Below are positions 43,737 through 54,100 of a stretch of DNA of 64,000 nucleotides, piece by piece (the stretch's first letter is position 1; each line of letters begins with the position of its first letter). The notes below the pieces were generated by a model, which was not told where the DNA came from, ran no database searches, and saw nothing but the letters and a program-made list of their open reading frames with translations. Location: NCBI RefSeq assembly GCF_900182955.1, contig NZ_FXUL01000017.1:1-64000 (forward strand). The letters are read 5' to 3'. The translations under genes were made by a program, and so were the position numbers. This stretch comes from Noviherbaspirillum suwonense. GTDB lineage: Bacteria > Pseudomonadota > Gammaproteobacteria > Burkholderiales > Burkholderiaceae_D.

Positions 43737-43757
43737 CCAAAGGCGGCGCGACCGGAC

Positions 43758-44171
43758 CTAGCGGGGCAACTGCTCGGACAGCTTGTCGAGCACGCGGGTC
43801 TCCCATTTCTTGCTGAGCGGATTGAGCGGCACGCTGCTTCGCGCGACCACCTCCACGCGGGTCTGGCCGGCGCTGTCGGCCTTGTCGACGAACACCGCCA
43901 GGTTGTCCGCAAGCCCGGCCACAGGCATCGTTTCGCCGAGCTTCATTTCGCTGCGCGCCACCACGTAACCCGAACCCTTGTTGAAGCCTTCTTCCTTCAG
44001 GCCCAGGTCCTTCAGCACCACCGGCACCGCATTCCATACCTGGTCGTACGACGCGTTGTAGACCCTTGCCTGGCCCGATCCCTTGGCGGCCCGCGTATCG
44101 GCGAGCGTGGAGCAGCCCGTGCTGGACAGCAGGGCAACAGCGGCAAACAGGGCGGCGATATGTCTGGACAT
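43758..44171 (-). CDS. small lipoprotein of unknown function
   Basis: The 137-residue product has a lipoprotein signal (LFAAVALLSSTGCS, Cys near residue 20). The mature domain of about 110 residues (YDQVWNAVPVVLKDLGL, RVEVVARSSVPL) resembles DUF3568-type envelope lipoproteins but I am not sure of the family. ATG 44171 gives the signal; the frame is open to 44228. It is the last of four minus-strand genes that follow wecB. Confidence 0.75.
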   Translation of the reverse strand: MSRHIAALFAAVALLSSTGCSTLADTRAAKGSGQARVYNASYDQVWNAVPVVLKDLGLKEEGFNKGSGYVVARSEMKLGETMPVAGLADNLAVFVDKADSAGQTRVEVVARSSVPLNPLSKKWETRVLDKLSEQLPR

Positions 44172-44313
44172 GGAAACTTTCAAAAAAATCGGTAACAGTT
44201 TAATAATACCGGAACGATAGCAGAACACTCACTGGATTAATTGCTTAGGGTCAAGAAATCAGGAAGTTTAAGCGTGTCGCAGCCGGAGCGGGTCCAGATC
44301 GTTCGGACAGATT

Positions 44314-44634
44314 TCAGCGTATTTTCGGCATGAATTCGCCGGTATTCGGATTGATATAACCGCCAGGGACGCCGAGGTAACGCTCGCCGGTCGCCGGGTT
44401 GATGACATCGCCGGTGGAAGTGGGCGGATAGTACTGGCCATTCGCCGGATTGACCGCGCCAGCCTGCGGCACGGACTGCGGCCGCCTGCCGGCGTCCTTA
44501 CTCCCGACTGTCGGATCTTCCGCTTCGGTCGCCGGCGCGGCCTTTTCACGCTCCGCGCGATCCTGCGTGCTTGCCGCGTGGGACTGACTGAACGCGGCGG
44601 CCAGGAGGAAGGTGGCAAGGTAGTGTTTTCGCAT
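44314..44634 (-). CDS. small exported protein with NPxTGE-like repeats
   Basis: The 106-residue product has a signal peptide (LATFLLAAAFSQSHAA), a charged linker, and three similar units at the C-terminus: VNPANGQYYPP, INPATGERYLG, INPNTGEFMP. Such NPxTG(E/Q)-Y units are repeats found in small bacterial envelope proteins, here unexplained. The start ATG is at 44634; the frame is open to 44886. Its distance to neighbours is large, so it may have its own promoter. Confidence 0.7.
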   Translation of the reverse strand: MRKHYLATFLLAAAFSQSHAASTQDRAEREKAAPATEAEDPTVGSKDAGRRPQSVPQAGAVNPANGQYYPPTSTGDVINPATGERYLGVPGGYINPNTGEFMPKIR

Positions 44635-44842
44635 GTTGCGGGTTCCTGGGTGTCGGGTTCGGCGGCGCATGCCGCCGACTGGAATCACCGCTTTATAACA
44701 CTGCTGACCGGGAATGCAGAAATGCGAATGACTACGGGGAATTGCGCTAGCGAGACTGGATCCCTCCTGCAGTTGGGTCGACAGGTGGGCGTCTCCAGCC
44801 GCCGTCCGGCGGGGACGGCGGCTAGTAAGCAGGCCAGTGGCG

Positions 44843-45475
44843 TCAGCCTGCAGCAGCACAAAGCTGTAGCGCCCTTTTAGCGCCACTGCATTCGTCTGCC
44901 GGCTTTTCCTGGGGAAGTTCCAGAGGAGCTTGTGTCGCCGGTTCAGCTATTGCAGGGGGCTCGGTTGCCGGCGGCTGTGCATCCATTGCCTTCACCTCGG
45001 GTTCTGCGACTGGCATAGGCGCAGGTGCAGGCATCGGCGCAGGCGTGTCCTTGATAAAGGCATTGTCATAGGGCTTTACGGCATCTACTTGCACCGTCCG
45101 CGGAGGCGCCAGGCGGCCTGCACTGAAATAACCTGCCAGTCCCAGCAAAAAACTCGCGAGCAGCAACAAGCACGGCCCAAGCAGGCCAGTGACTGCCGGC
45201 TTGTCATGCCGGTGCCCGCTGCTGTCCTGGGCGGTCAGGACGTTTGGGCGAACTTGGGATGCCGGCGCCAGGCCATTACGTTGTCCTGGCGACAGGTCGG
45301 CATGCGACTCCTCGATGCGCTTGCGAGCCGTGGCAAGTGTGCCAGGTACCGTGCCTGCCGTCTGGTTCAGCGTCGTGCTCGCCTGGCGCCGCGTCAGACT
45401 GTCGAACGAATAACTGGTCAGTCGTTCGCTGTTGGCGATGATAAGTTCCTTCTCTGGAATATCTTGGGCTTGCAT
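44843..45475 (-). CDS. single-pass membrane protein with Pro/Ala-rich tail
   Basis: The 210-residue product has a cytoplasmic-type N-terminal part of about 95 residues, one hydrophobic helix (about 97-117, LLGPCLLLLASFLLGLAGYF) and a long Pro/Ala/Met-rich tail (APMPAPAPMPVAEP) that ends with a short Cys-containing segment. No family is recognised. It lies 101 bases downstream of wecB on the same strand, which hints at a shared transcript. I use the ATG at 45475; a GTG at 45481 is also possible. Confidence 0.6.
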   Translation of the reverse strand: MQAQDIPEKELIIANSERLTSYSFDSLTRRQASTTLNQTAGTVPGTLATARKRIEESHADLSPGQRNGLAPASQVRPNVLTAQDSSGHRHDKPAVTGLLGPCLLLLASFLLGLAGYFSAGRLAPPRTVQVDAVKPYDNAFIKDTPAPMPAPAPMPVAEPEVKAMDAQPPATEPPAIAEPATQAPLELPQEKPADECSGAKRALQLCAAAG

Positions 45476-45576
45476 GATCACTATCCATACAATGAAGTGG
45501 TTTCACCCGGTCCAGCCATCCCCATTTTTGCCGGACAGCCAGAGAGGACGTATCGCAGACGCCCTTTGAATGCGCG

Positions 45577-46728
45577 TCACGAGAATCGCCCAAGTACCTT
45601 GGCAATTCGCTCACCGGCTTTTCCGTCGCCGAAGGGGCTTTGGCTGACTTGCATGCTGCGGTAATAAGCCTCCGAGGAGAGCAACTTTCCTGCTTCGGCC
45701 AAGGTCAGTTCGACGTCGGTTCCCACCAGTTTCGCGCCGCCGCCGTTGATCAATTCCTGGCGCTCGGTACTTTCCCGGGCTACCAGCACCGGCTTGGCAA
45801 AGGCCGAGGCCTCCTCCTGAATGCCTCCCGAGTCAGTGAGCGTAAAGGCGCAAAGATCCAGAAGATAGATCAGGGCCGGATAGGGCAGCGGTTCGGCAAG
45901 AAAAATACGCCCTCTTAACGATGGACTTAGCTCCGAAAGTCCTCGCTCGACGTCGTCCCGCACGCTCGGATTCGGATGCACCGGCCAGATTGCGACCACA
46001 TCCGGAAATTCCTCGACAATGCGGGCCACTGCCAGCGCAATGTTCCGGATGGGCTGTCCCCAATTTTCCCGCCTGTGGGCGGTAATGAGAATTTTCCTGG
46101 AGTGCTTCATCTTTTCCAGAAACGCGGCAAGACCTGCGGGCAATTCCCTGATCAGCTCGGCACTATCTGCCTTGATCTTGTCCAGCGTCCACTGAGCAGC
46201 ATCAATCACCGTATTTCCCACTTCAAAAATCGAATCGTCCGCAATGCCTTCCTGCCGCAGATTCTTACTGGCGCGAGGCGTGGGGGGGAAATGCCATTGT
46301 GCAAGCCGGCCGATCATTTCACGGTTCTTTTCCTCAGGAAAAGGGTCATGTTCATGGGTGCGCAGCCCTGCTTCCACGTGGGCCACGGGCTTTCGGTGGT
46401 AATAGCCGAGGGTTGCGCCGACAAAAGCAGAGGTCGTATCGCCCTGCACCAGTACGACGTCCGGTTTCAATTGGAGAAGGGCATTCTCGACCTTTTCAAA
46501 TAGCGCAGACGTGAGGCTTCCTAGCGAATTGGATGAGCGCCTCAAGTCAAGTGATACGTTGGGCAGCATTCCGAAAAATCGATAGAGATCGTTTGCTACG
46601 GAACCATGTTGGCCGGTATGCAAAATGCTGATTTCTTTCTCCGCTCTTTTCAGCGATTGAAAGACAGGCGCCATTTTAATTATTTCCGGCCGCGTGCCTA
46701 TGCAAAACAAATACCTTTTATCGTTCAT
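45577..46728 (-). CDS. wecB: UDP-N-acetylglucosamine 2-epimerase (non-hydrolysing), WecB/NfrC
   Basis: WecB interconverts UDP-GlcNAc and UDP-ManNAc and is required for phage N4 receptor glycan in E. coli (nfrC). The 383-residue product has family length and motifs: GTRPEIIKMAPV, HTGQH, QGDTTSAF, HVEAGLRT, TAHRRENWG, DSGGIQEEA. The frame is open to 46770, but ATG 46728 has a GAGGAA site and gives MNDKRYLFCIGTRPE. It is divergent from the nfrB-like operon across 711 AT-rich bases, so a regulatory link is plausible. Here the polymer to which ManNAc goes is an inference. Confidence 0.96.
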   Translation of the reverse strand: MNDKRYLFCIGTRPEIIKMAPVFQSLKRAEKEISILHTGQHGSVANDLYRFFGMLPNVSLDLRRSSNSLGSLTSALFEKVENALLQLKPDVVLVQGDTTSAFVGATLGYYHRKPVAHVEAGLRTHEHDPFPEEKNREMIGRLAQWHFPPTPRASKNLRQEGIADDSIFEVGNTVIDAAQWTLDKIKADSAELIRELPAGLAAFLEKMKHSRKILITAHRRENWGQPIRNIALAVARIVEEFPDVVAIWPVHPNPSVRDDVERGLSELSPSLRGRIFLAEPLPYPALIYLLDLCAFTLTDSGGIQEEASAFAKPVLVARESTERQELINGGGAKLVGTDVELTLAEAGKLLSSEAYYRSMQVSQSPFGDGKAGERIAKVLGRFS

Positions 46729-47439
46729 TTTTTCCTCGGAAGAAAGCATGGCAAATTGCAAGGAAAGCATCGATTCCCATTTGTTAAATTAATCCAAGCA
46801 GGAATGAGTTTTACTGGCGCCAAGTTGGCTATCTTGATAAAAGTCAAAGATGAGCAGCGGGTTCGGAATAATGAATAACGTTAAATTGGTAGTAGAAGGG
46901 AAATGGAAAATTAATAAAAAAAAATCTATATATAATAGAATTTTCAGACATACTAATTAAAAAAATAAATTGTTTAGACAACTGTGGGTGATTTGTTTAA
47001 CTGGGAAACAACGGACCGGACTGCTTTTGATCCATCAGTCTACAGCCTTGATGTTGGTCAAAATCGTAACAAAGGGGAACGGAGAATATAAAAAAAATGC
47101 ACGGTTTTTACACAAATCACTTCAAAATGTGACAAAGGGTCAGTATTAATAATTTGAATATTTTTTGGTTTTGTCGAGCAACATCAGTTAAGAAAGCCTA
47201 TAGGCAAAGGGGGAATAATTTGCAAGTACTTTCGAGTGGGAATAAAGAATTTCCCTCAGCAACGGTATCTTCCTGACCGGTCGTTTCGCTCGCCATTTGA
47301 GATGGTTCGAGCGGCAATCCACCTGTCAATTCAATTCCCGTAGCAATGAGGACTTAAATGATTGCCGGCTTTGAAAAGCCGAATGGATTCGTATTGCGGT
47401 CGTAGTTGTGCGGACGTTGTTATTTATCGGGAGTTTGTA
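46729..47439. other. AT-rich divergent intergenic region of the exopolysaccharide locus
   Basis: This 711-base gap is far more AT-rich than the rest of the window and contains poly-A/T tracts near 46900-46960 and 47090-47110. It must contain the wecB and nfrB-like promoters. I see no coding frame with protein character and no recognisable riboswitch. Its length and composition suggest complex regulation or H-NS-type silencing. Confidence 0.5.
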
Positions 47440-49068
47440 ATGCCAAGCGTCGATGCTTTTGCATATTTTTTATTGTTTGCAAAAATCACCATGCTGCTTG
47501 TCGGCCTCTGTTTTCTGATAAGCGGACTTGATGATCTTTTCATAGACATCTGCTATGCCTGCCGTAATTTATATCGTCGCCTCGTAATTTTGCCAAAATG
47601 CAATGCTCTTAGCGAACAGCGCCTAAGGGAAAAAGAGGAGCAGTGGATTGCAATCATGGTTCCCGCCTGGGACGAGTCTGCGGTAATAAGGCCGATGCTG
47701 GAAAACACTTTGCGGGTTCTTGACTATACGAATTACCGGATATTCATAGGCACCTATCCAAATGATCTGGAAACACAGCGGGAAGTGGACCTGGTCAGGG
47801 AAGGCAATATCCAGGTACATCGCATCACCACGCCGCATGATGGCCCTACGAACAAGGCAGATTGCCTGAACTGGATTTATCAGGGTATCCACCTGTATGA
47901 AAAATCCCATGGGATGAAGTTCGAGATATTTGTCATGCAGGATTGCGAAGACGTGATCCATCCGCTGTGCTATCGCCTCTTCAACTACCTGATTCCACGC
48001 AAAGACATGGTCCAGCTTCCAGTGCAGTCGCTGGAAACCAAGTGGTACCAGCTTACTGGTGGGCATTACATGGATGAATTTGCCCAAAGCCATTACAAGG
48101 ATATGGTTGTGCGCGAAGCAATCAGTGGCTGCATCCCGGCAGCTGGCGTTGGCTGCGGGTTCAGCCGTAAAGCATTCGAAACAATCGCAGGCAAGAACAA
48201 CAATCAGCTTTTCAGCATCGATTCACTGACAGAAGACTACGACTTTGGCTTTCGGCTGCATCGGAATGGATTAAAGCAGGTATTCGTCCGCTACGAAGTC
48301 GTTCGCAGCGTCCAGAAAAAACAATTTTTGACTGGAAAAATTACTAATGTAACGAAGAGGGAAACCGTCTGCATCAGGGAATATTTTCCTGCGAAATTCA
48401 TGTATGCAGTAAGACAGAAGTCACGATGGGTCGTGGGAATCACAATGCAGGGGTGGGAAAACCTGGGATGGCAAGGATCCTTGGCAACGCGTTATATGCT
48501 TTTTCGCGATCGCAAATCGATACTGACCAATCTGCTCAATCTTGTCGGTTATTTACTGGTCGGCTTGGTGCTGACGGTCTGGTTTATTCAATGGCTACAC
48601 CCGGATACTTACAAGTATCCCCCTTTGCTCGAGAAAAATTCGCTTCTGTGGTATGTACTTTATGTAAATGCATTCCTCCTCCTGCTCCGGATCCTGTTGC
48701 GAGCCTATTGCGTCTACCGACTCCATGGAACGATGCACGCGTTTTTATCGTTCCCTCGAATGATATGGGGAAATCTCATCAACTTTCTTGCAACGATGAG
48801 GGCTATTAAACAATACGTGCGATATCTCAGGACAGGGAAATTGATCAAATGGGATAAAACTACGCATCAGTATCCGTCAGAGGAACAATTGCTCTCCTTC
48901 CGACGTAAATTGGGAGATATTTTGCTGGATAGTCGCCGTATTACAGTTGATCAATTAAACCATGCTCTTAAGATACAGTGCGAAAAACCTGCATTATTAG
49001 GGGAGATTTTAAAAAGCCTAGGCTGGCTGCAGCAGCATGAACTGGACGAATTTCTGCTGCGTCAATAA
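47440..49068 (+). CDS. nfrB: NfrB-like family 2 glycosyltransferase with C-terminal MshEN domain
   Basis: NfrB is the inner-membrane synthase of the phage N4 receptor glycan in E. coli and is controlled by c-di-GMP. The 542-residue product has an N-terminal membrane helix (about 8-33) and a GT2 domain with HDGPTNKADCLNW near 132, the DCED metal-binding motif near 166, TEDYDFG near 264 and QKSRW near 325. Membrane helices lie near 365-440. The C-terminus (about 488-542) is an MshEN domain (LGDILLDSRRITVDQLNHAL, LLGEILKSLGWL). It is shorter than the E. coli protein. The start at 47440 follows CGGGAG; the frame is open to 47362. Confidence 0.9.
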   Translation: MPSVDAFAYFLLFAKITMLLVGLCFLISGLDDLFIDICYACRNLYRRLVILPKCNALSEQRLREKEEQWIAIMVPAWDESAVIRPMLENTLRVLDYTNYRIFIGTYPNDLETQREVDLVREGNIQVHRITTPHDGPTNKADCLNWIYQGIHLYEKSHGMKFEIFVMQDCEDVIHPLCYRLFNYLIPRKDMVQLPVQSLETKWYQLTGGHYMDEFAQSHYKDMVVREAISGCIPAAGVGCGFSRKAFETIAGKNNNQLFSIDSLTEDYDFGFRLHRNGLKQVFVRYEVVRSVQKKQFLTGKITNVTKRETVCIREYFPAKFMYAVRQKSRWVVGITMQGWENLGWQGSLATRYMLFRDRKSILTNLLNLVGYLLVGLVLTVWFIQWLHPDTYKYPPLLEKNSLLWYVLYVNAFLLLLRILLRAYCVYRLHGTMHAFLSFPRMIWGNLINFLATMRAIKQYVRYLRTGKLIKWDKTTHQYPSEEQLLSFRRKLGDILLDSRRITVDQLNHALKIQCEKPALLGEILKSLGWLQQHELDEFLLRQ

Positions 49069-49091
49069 ATTTTATTTACCAAGGAGTAAGC

Positions 49092-49397
49092 ATGAATTAT
49101 TTATTAAAAATCCGTCATTTCGGCGTCTTTGCGGCAATCGTTGGAAATGGTATTGCCGCTCAGGCCGCTGACGTTGCGCCGCCGCCAAGGCCGCCAGGGT
49201 TTCAGCTTACAGAAATTGTCCCAGGCGATTCTCCGGTAGAAAAAAATAGAAAAATCCGGGCACATCACAACAAGACGCACTTCAAAAAGGATGTGACAAG
49301 AGATGATACGTTGGACGAGGCCAATGACGATAAAGGCAAGGGTAAAGGCGACGACAACGGCAAAGGCAAAGGCAACGACGATAACCCGAAGAAGTGA
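49092..49397 (+). CDS. small exported Lys/Gly/Asp-rich protein in the nfr-like operon
   Basis: The 101-residue product has a signal peptide (about 25 residues, ending AAQAADV). Residues 30-75 are Pro-rich then strongly charged. The C-terminus is a low-complexity repeat KGKGDDNGKGKGNDDN. It is probably disordered in the periplasm or outside the cell and could bind the anionic or amino-sugar polymer, which is an inference. AAGGAG at 49081-49086 precedes the ATG. It lies 23 bases after nfrB and 39 before the deacetylase. Confidence 0.8.
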   Translation: MNYLLKIRHFGVFAAIVGNGIAAQAADVAPPPRPPGFQLTEIVPGDSPVEKNRKIRAHHNKTHFKKDVTRDDTLDEANDDKGKGKGDDNGKGKGNDDNPKK

Positions 49398-49436
49398 CCG
49401 GGACGTACCGACAGTCAGAAAATCAGGAGAAATATT

Positions 49437-51092
49437 GTGAAACTACGTTCTATCCTACTTGCATTGTTCGCGGCCATTTTTATCTGGCAGCCTGCGGCCT
49501 GGTCCCAAACTGTTCCGGTCAAGACCCTCGTTCTCTACGATGAACCGGCGCAAGATAATTCGTTCAAGAAATTGGGCCTGAGTTATGCAATCATGCTGCG
49601 CAACCTGATTGGCCATTTCAACAGTACGGTAGATCTCGTCCCGGTCCAGAATTACACGCCTGGCAAGCTGAACAATTATTCGGCCACGTTCTATATGGGG
49701 TCGTATTACGACAACCCGGTACCTGCCAGTTTTCTCGCGGATGTCAACACCAACTACAAGTCGACGTCACCAAAAACAGTTGTCTGGTTTAAATACAATC
49801 TCTGGCAGCTTGCTTGGAATGGCGCATACCAATTTACCCCAACGACTGGCATTACTTTTTTAGACATAAAGGGACTCAATGCAGTGCCGTCTAGCGCCAA
49901 TCCTGCACCAGGCTTCTATGACACCGTGACCTACAAGGGCAATCCGATGGTCAAGTACTATCAATACAACGGCAGCACCGTGCAGGCAGACCCGGAAATG
50001 GGCGCGACGACCGTGGCAGCACCGGCGCAGGCCTTGGTCTCCATCACCAATTCGAAAAGCAATACCACGCTGCCTTACGTGGTGAAATCGGGCGCATTCT
50101 GGTATTTCGCGGACTTGCCGTTTTCCTATATCGGACCGAGGGATCGCTACCTGGTCCTGGCCGACATGCTGCACGATATCCTCGGTGTCAATCATGCCGA
50201 GGACCACAGGGGTCTGGTCCGGTTTGAAGATGTCGGCGCATTGGTAACAGTCGCATCGATGCGCACGCTGACCGACTACATGTTCAGCAAGAGGATCCCG
50301 TTTGCCATTGCGGCAATACCGCATTACATGGATCCGCTAGGCGCCTATAACGGCGGCGTCGCGCAATCCGTACCGATGTCCCAGGCATCGAACCTCAACC
50401 GGGCGCTGACCTATGCAATCCCGCGCGGCGGACAGATCGTCATGCATGGCTACACGCACCAATACGGCAACAGAAAGAATCCGCACACCGGCGTCAGCGG
50501 CGACGATTTCGAGTTCTGGAACATCGTGCAGAATACACCGGTGGCAGAGGAGGGATCCAGCACAGCCTGGGCCGTTGCCCGGTTACGCGCCGGAAAACAG
50601 CAAATGGCGGCGCAAGGCTACGCGCCATTCGCATGGGAAGCGCCACATTATCAGTCTTCGCCAATGAGCATACGAGCCGCGAAACAAGAGTTCGCCAAGA
50701 CCTACCAGCGCGTTGTCTACTACACCTCGGATCTCCCTGACCTCGTTGGCAGTGCGTCCAAGCCACGTGATTTCGCTGTGGGGCAGTTTTTCCCGTATTT
50801 CATCAAGCAGGATTATTACGGGCAGCAGATCGTGCCGGAAAATCTGGGCAATATCGAATACAACATCTGCAGCGTCGATCCTTCTTCCTGCTTCGATTAC
50901 ACCTGGCAGGACCTGGAACTGAATGCGAAGTACGCGCTGGTGGTGCGAGATGGCTTTGGCTCGTTCTTCTTCCATCCTTTCTGGCTTGAACCGACTCTGG
51001 GCACGCCTGGATACGCCGATTTCCAGAAACTGATGAATAGCATGACCACGATGGGCTATCGGTGGGTTTCTCCCAAGGATGTAACCCAGTGA
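49437..51092 (+). CDS. DUF2334-type exported polysaccharide deacetylase
   Basis: The 551-residue product has a signal peptide (LLALFAAIFIWQPAAWSQ). Its C-terminal half carries deacetylase-like motifs: VRFEDVG near residue 260 with the probable metal-binding Asp, IVMHGYTHQYGN near 332-343 with two His, AWEAPHY near 398 and FFFHPFWL near 511. DUF2334 proteins are related to polysaccharide deacetylases, so removal of N-acetyl groups from the exported glycan is likely. The start is GTG at 49437 with AGGAGA upstream. In the PNAG system this job is done by the N-terminal half of PgaB. Confidence 0.85.
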   Translation: MKLRSILLALFAAIFIWQPAAWSQTVPVKTLVLYDEPAQDNSFKKLGLSYAIMLRNLIGHFNSTVDLVPVQNYTPGKLNNYSATFYMGSYYDNPVPASFLADVNTNYKSTSPKTVVWFKYNLWQLAWNGAYQFTPTTGITFLDIKGLNAVPSSANPAPGFYDTVTYKGNPMVKYYQYNGSTVQADPEMGATTVAAPAQALVSITNSKSNTTLPYVVKSGAFWYFADLPFSYIGPRDRYLVLADMLHDILGVNHAEDHRGLVRFEDVGALVTVASMRTLTDYMFSKRIPFAIAAIPHYMDPLGAYNGGVAQSVPMSQASNLNRALTYAIPRGGQIVMHGYTHQYGNRKNPHTGVSGDDFEFWNIVQNTPVAEEGSSTAWAVARLRAGKQQMAAQGYAPFAWEAPHYQSSPMSIRAAKQEFAKTYQRVVYYTSDLPDLVGSASKPRDFAVGQFFPYFIKQDYYGQQIVPENLGNIEYNICSVDPSSCFDYTWQDLELNAKYALVVRDGFGSFFFHPFWLEPTLGTPGYADFQKLMNSMTTMGYRWVSPKDVTQ

Positions 51093-51150
51093 TTGCTGGT
51101 GCGCCTATCTGACGAGAGGGCGCTGCGGCGCCGGTTTGCTGGAGAAAAAA

Positions 51151-54100
51151 ATGAATGGAATAAATGGTGTTGGGGGAAGGGCTTGTCCGGCGAACGGCAA
51201 GTCCGAGAGCACGATTGGCGCCACGCAAAAAAACTACGTCCTCTCCGGCCTTCTCGTTGCATCTCTCCTGCCGGCAGCGGCAGGAGATGTATGGGCGGTA
51301 GACGCTTCCAATTCGCTGACCGTGCCCAAGTACGAGCGTGCCGGAACAGAAAACTGGCTGGCGTCGCAAATAAGGCTCTTCCGCTCGTATCCCCATCTCG
51401 ACCGCGCTTATCGGCTGATTGCCGCGGGCAAGCAATCGGAAGCGGCCAAAGAACTCAAGCTTTATCTGGAACTTGAACCCAGGGACAGGCAAAGCCGCGT
51501 TATTTACTTGAATGTGCTGTACCGGCTCAAGCGATACGACTCGGTATTGCAAGAGGCAAAATCATTACTGGCTGACGACCCAAAAAGTTCGAACGCGTAT
51601 CTCTATCTCGGTCTCGCCTATGAAGCCCAAGGCATAAAGGAACGCGCCCTCGCTGCATACCTGCAGGTATTGAATCTCCCCGGGCTGGATGCACCGACAA
51701 AAAAATACGTGGGGAACATGGCGGCCGACCTTGCTTTGCAGGGCTCGCGTTATGCCGATGCGTTAAATGCGCTGGATCAGGTCAGAGAGCCGCAGGCCGA
51801 CATGTATTACCTGTTCCGGCGGGGAGCGGCGCTGGCTGGCCTGCAGCGGCATGACGAAGCCGTGCGCACCTACTCCGAGGCGCTAGGCCTTGCCGGGACG
51901 CCGCAGGAAAAGCGCAAGCTTCACGAGACGATCTTCTACATCGAGCGGCAGCTGGGGCGCACGGGCGCAGCGATGAAGCACGTCGACGCGATTTTGGCGC
52001 TTTATCCTTCGGATCTCGCATGGTTGCGCACGAAAGCGACAATGCATTACCTGAATAAGGAAAATGCCAGCGCGGTCGCGGTATTGTCGGCCATGATGGG
52101 TCTCAATGCGATTGTCGAGGACCATTTCTTCTTCGCCAACATCCTGCTTGAAGAGCAGCGGTATCAGGATGCGATCGCGCAATATTCCGAAGTAGTTGCC
52201 GCAACCGCAGCAGCCAATACAGAAATGCGATTTCGCGCGCATATGGGTCTGGGCTACGCATATGCCAGCGTCGGACAAGTCGGGCGGGCGCAAGCGGCAT
52301 TTGAAACGGCGGCGCAGATTCAGCCGGCGCCAGAGGCCAAGCAAGCGCTGAGCAATGTCGGAAAGATGCTCAAGCTCACAAAGTTTCATGTCGGTGCCGG
52401 CGGAGCGCAGCCGGAGCGAGATAATGCGGCTGGCGCGCAAACTGCCCGGTCGATGACAGAGAGGGAGTTGGCGGCCGAGTCAAGCGGTCCTGTCCGTAAA
52501 AAGGGAGCGCGCTCCAGTGTCCGGGCCACGCCCGCTCCTCGCCTGGCAGAGCCTGCGCCTGATCCTGCTGCGCAGGCGATGCAAAAAGCCTACGATGACA
52601 TAGCAAACAGCAAGGACGAAAGCGCGGTTGCTTCCTTTCAGCAGGCGCTCGCGAATGGTGGGGAAACGGAGCAATTGTTTCTCGACATGGGATTCTCCTA
52701 TTCGCGCTTGAAGGACACGGCGAAAGCCCGCGATGCCTTCCTCGCTGCGTTGCGTTTCAACCCTTCGGCAAAAAACATCGTGCACGTCGCGCGCAGTTAT
52801 GTCGCAAGCGGTCAGCCTGAGCTCGCTATTCAGTATTTTAAAAAGGCCAGGCAAGCGCTCGTCGAATTTCTTCCTGAGGAACAGAAATCAATACTGGTAG
52901 AACTCGGCAACGTCTACTTCAGCAAGGAAAACTTCACGGCAGCAATAGAGGCTTGGCGGCAGGCGCTTTCGTATGGCGACGATACTTCGCTGCTCATGCA
53001 AGTCGCGTTCGCACAGCAGACGGCAAAGCAGGACCTGGCTGCGCTGCGTACCCTCGCGCAGGTCGATCCGACAGTGCTTGCGCCGGATCTGAAGAAGCGC
53101 TTGTACACGCAACTGGTGCATATCCATGACCGCCTGAACGATCCAAAATTGGCCCGGGAATACATGTTAATCCTGGCGGAAACCGAACGGTCCGCCACCC
53201 GATACTACGACGTCGGTTTGTATGAACTGCGTCACCAGGACGAGTTGTCCGGCATCGCGCATATAAAGACGGCGATGGAAATCGATCCCCAGAATCCAGT
53301 GTATTCCGAACAGCTCGCCTACTTGTACAAGAATCGTGGCAATTATGCCGAAGCAGCCCGGCTCTTCGAACAGGCGATCAGCAAGGATCCTGCGCGCACC
53401 GGGCTGTACCAGGATCTCGCCTATTCGTATAAGCAGAATGGCGACAACGATCGTGCTGTTGCATGGTTCAAAAAGTCCATCGATCTTAAACTAGAGGAAC
53501 TTAAAAACACCCAACAGGCGCAAAAAGCGAAGGCCGGCTCAAGCCTCGGCAAGACATCGCGCGCTGGGGACGCAAGCTCACCTGGAAGTGCGCAGGATCG
53601 TGGCGCCGCCAGCGCGAAGCCGGGAACAGGCGCTGATGAAATCAGCCTGGATGCAATTACCGATCTTGGATCGCCAACTGTATCCGACGCAAACGACGCC
53701 ACGAACGCACCGGCAGGCACAGGCGCCAGTTTCCAAACGGTTAGTTTCAACAGCACAGAGTCTCTTCGGGAATATTCCAGCCCGGCGATGATTTCAGCTG
53801 ACGCCGAGATGCAGCTTGCGCAGGCGGCGGAAGTCAATCCGGCTGGCACCAGCTCGCAAGCCGGGGCGGAAAGCCTGGCCCGTTCCCAGGAAGAGGAGCT
53901 GTACAGGATGCGGCAAGAAGTACGGGAACTGACACGCCGCTTCCAGTTCAACTTCTACCAGTCCTATCGTTCGAAATCGGAGGCGCAAACCCAGGCCGCC
54001 GCTGCATCCTCGCCAGCTTTTTTCAACAGCGGCGTCATTCCCTCGCAAGGCGGAATCGAGTTTATCTTTCAGCCCCCGGTCATTGGCTATCGCGACGGCG

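Noticed and set aside
46729-47439. Possible c-di-GMP riboswitch before the nfrB-like gene
   Set aside because: I looked for the conserved GEMM core and hairpins and did not find them.
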